From DATFAS01 sp035254305 (GTDB lineage: Bacteria; Bacillota; Bacilli; Aneurinibacillales; RAOX-1): a stretch of DNA of 5,837 nucleotides. Position 1 is the first letter of the stretch. Every line of letters starts with the position of its first letter. The translations under genes and the position numbers were made by a program. Of this stretch, positions 5,732 to 5,837 are shown piece after piece. Under the pieces are notes generated by a model. That model did not search any database, was not told the DNA's origin, and saw nothing but the letters and a program-made list of their open reading frames with translations. The DNA lies in assembly GCA_035254305.1 (NCBI GenBank), contig DATFAS010000111.1, positions 1 through 5,837 on the forward strand, read 5' to 3'.

Positions 5732-5836
5732 TCATAGTGCACTGCATACTAATGATGATTCACTTCTCATATTTTCTAAAGTTGCATTATCTTCCACTTC
5801 AAATGAGATTTCCAGTGATTGATTTTTTGAAATAGT
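5732..5836 (-). pseudogene. Possible C-terminal fragment of a gene entering from the right
   Basis: On the minus strand the frame is open from the right edge of the window to a TGA at 5732-5734, giving 34 residues including SKNQSLEISFEVEDNATLEN. Past that stop, coding-like pieces continue leftwards in other frames (VHYESWNLVGQYTL, then HSNAIITSEYQESNELILEI, then KIEESFKVKVTLKP) down to about 5600, each ended by a stop. This pattern suggests one decayed minus-strand gene with several frameshifts. The family is not recognised, and a short genuine C-terminus ending at 5732 is the alternative. Confidence 0.3.
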
Positions 5837-5837
5837 T

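Overview
The window looks like chromosomal DNA from a low-GC Gram-positive bacterium of the Bacillales type. The DNA is AT-rich (by eye), ribosome binding sites are strong and GGAG/GAGG-like, ATG/GTG/TTG start codons occur, and the protein families are typical of that group. No species can be assigned from the sequence alone.

Left part (1-3213, + strand): a compact three-gene operon. A hairpin with a T-tract (36-68), possibly the terminator of a gene outside the window, abuts a promoter whose spacer holds a perfect 14-bp palindrome typical of TetR-family operators (80-93). The operon encodes a nitroreductase-family flavoprotein (129-707), an HlyD/YbhG-type membrane fusion protein (742-1926) and an ABC-2-type permease (1907-3100), the last two overlapping by 20 nt. 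A strong hairpin at 3172-3213 probably ends the transcript. The likely overall role is a regulated detoxification/efflux unit: the flavoenzyme may modify a redox-active compound, and the fusion protein and permease may move it or another substrate out of the cell. No ATPase and no regulator gene lie in the window. A 17-codon coding-like stretch just after the permease may be the stump of a second permease gene.

Middle part (3214-4654, - strand): possible remnant coding sequence (3282-3458), then a RelE/ParE-type toxin-antitoxin pair read leftwards. The antitoxin gene (3826-4038) looks intact. The toxin gene (3541-3807) has its own RBS and GTG start, but codon 7, where a Trp is expected, is TGA, so it is probably dead. 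Upstream lies an intact 170-residue gene of unknown function (4142-4654).

Right part (4655-5837): a small coiled-coil-type gene reading rightwards from a consensus extended -10 promoter. It is broken by a one-base frameshift, and the missing C-terminus continues in the next frame to 5112. The remaining ~700 bases contain only short, broken, coding-like stretches on both strands and a large imperfect inverted repeat (5536-5584). The window therefore goes from a well-kept operon to a decaying accessory region. I did not find a convincing new biological system; the best leads are the operon architecture, the toxin nonsense mutation, the orphan 170-residue gene and the unexplained inverted repeat.
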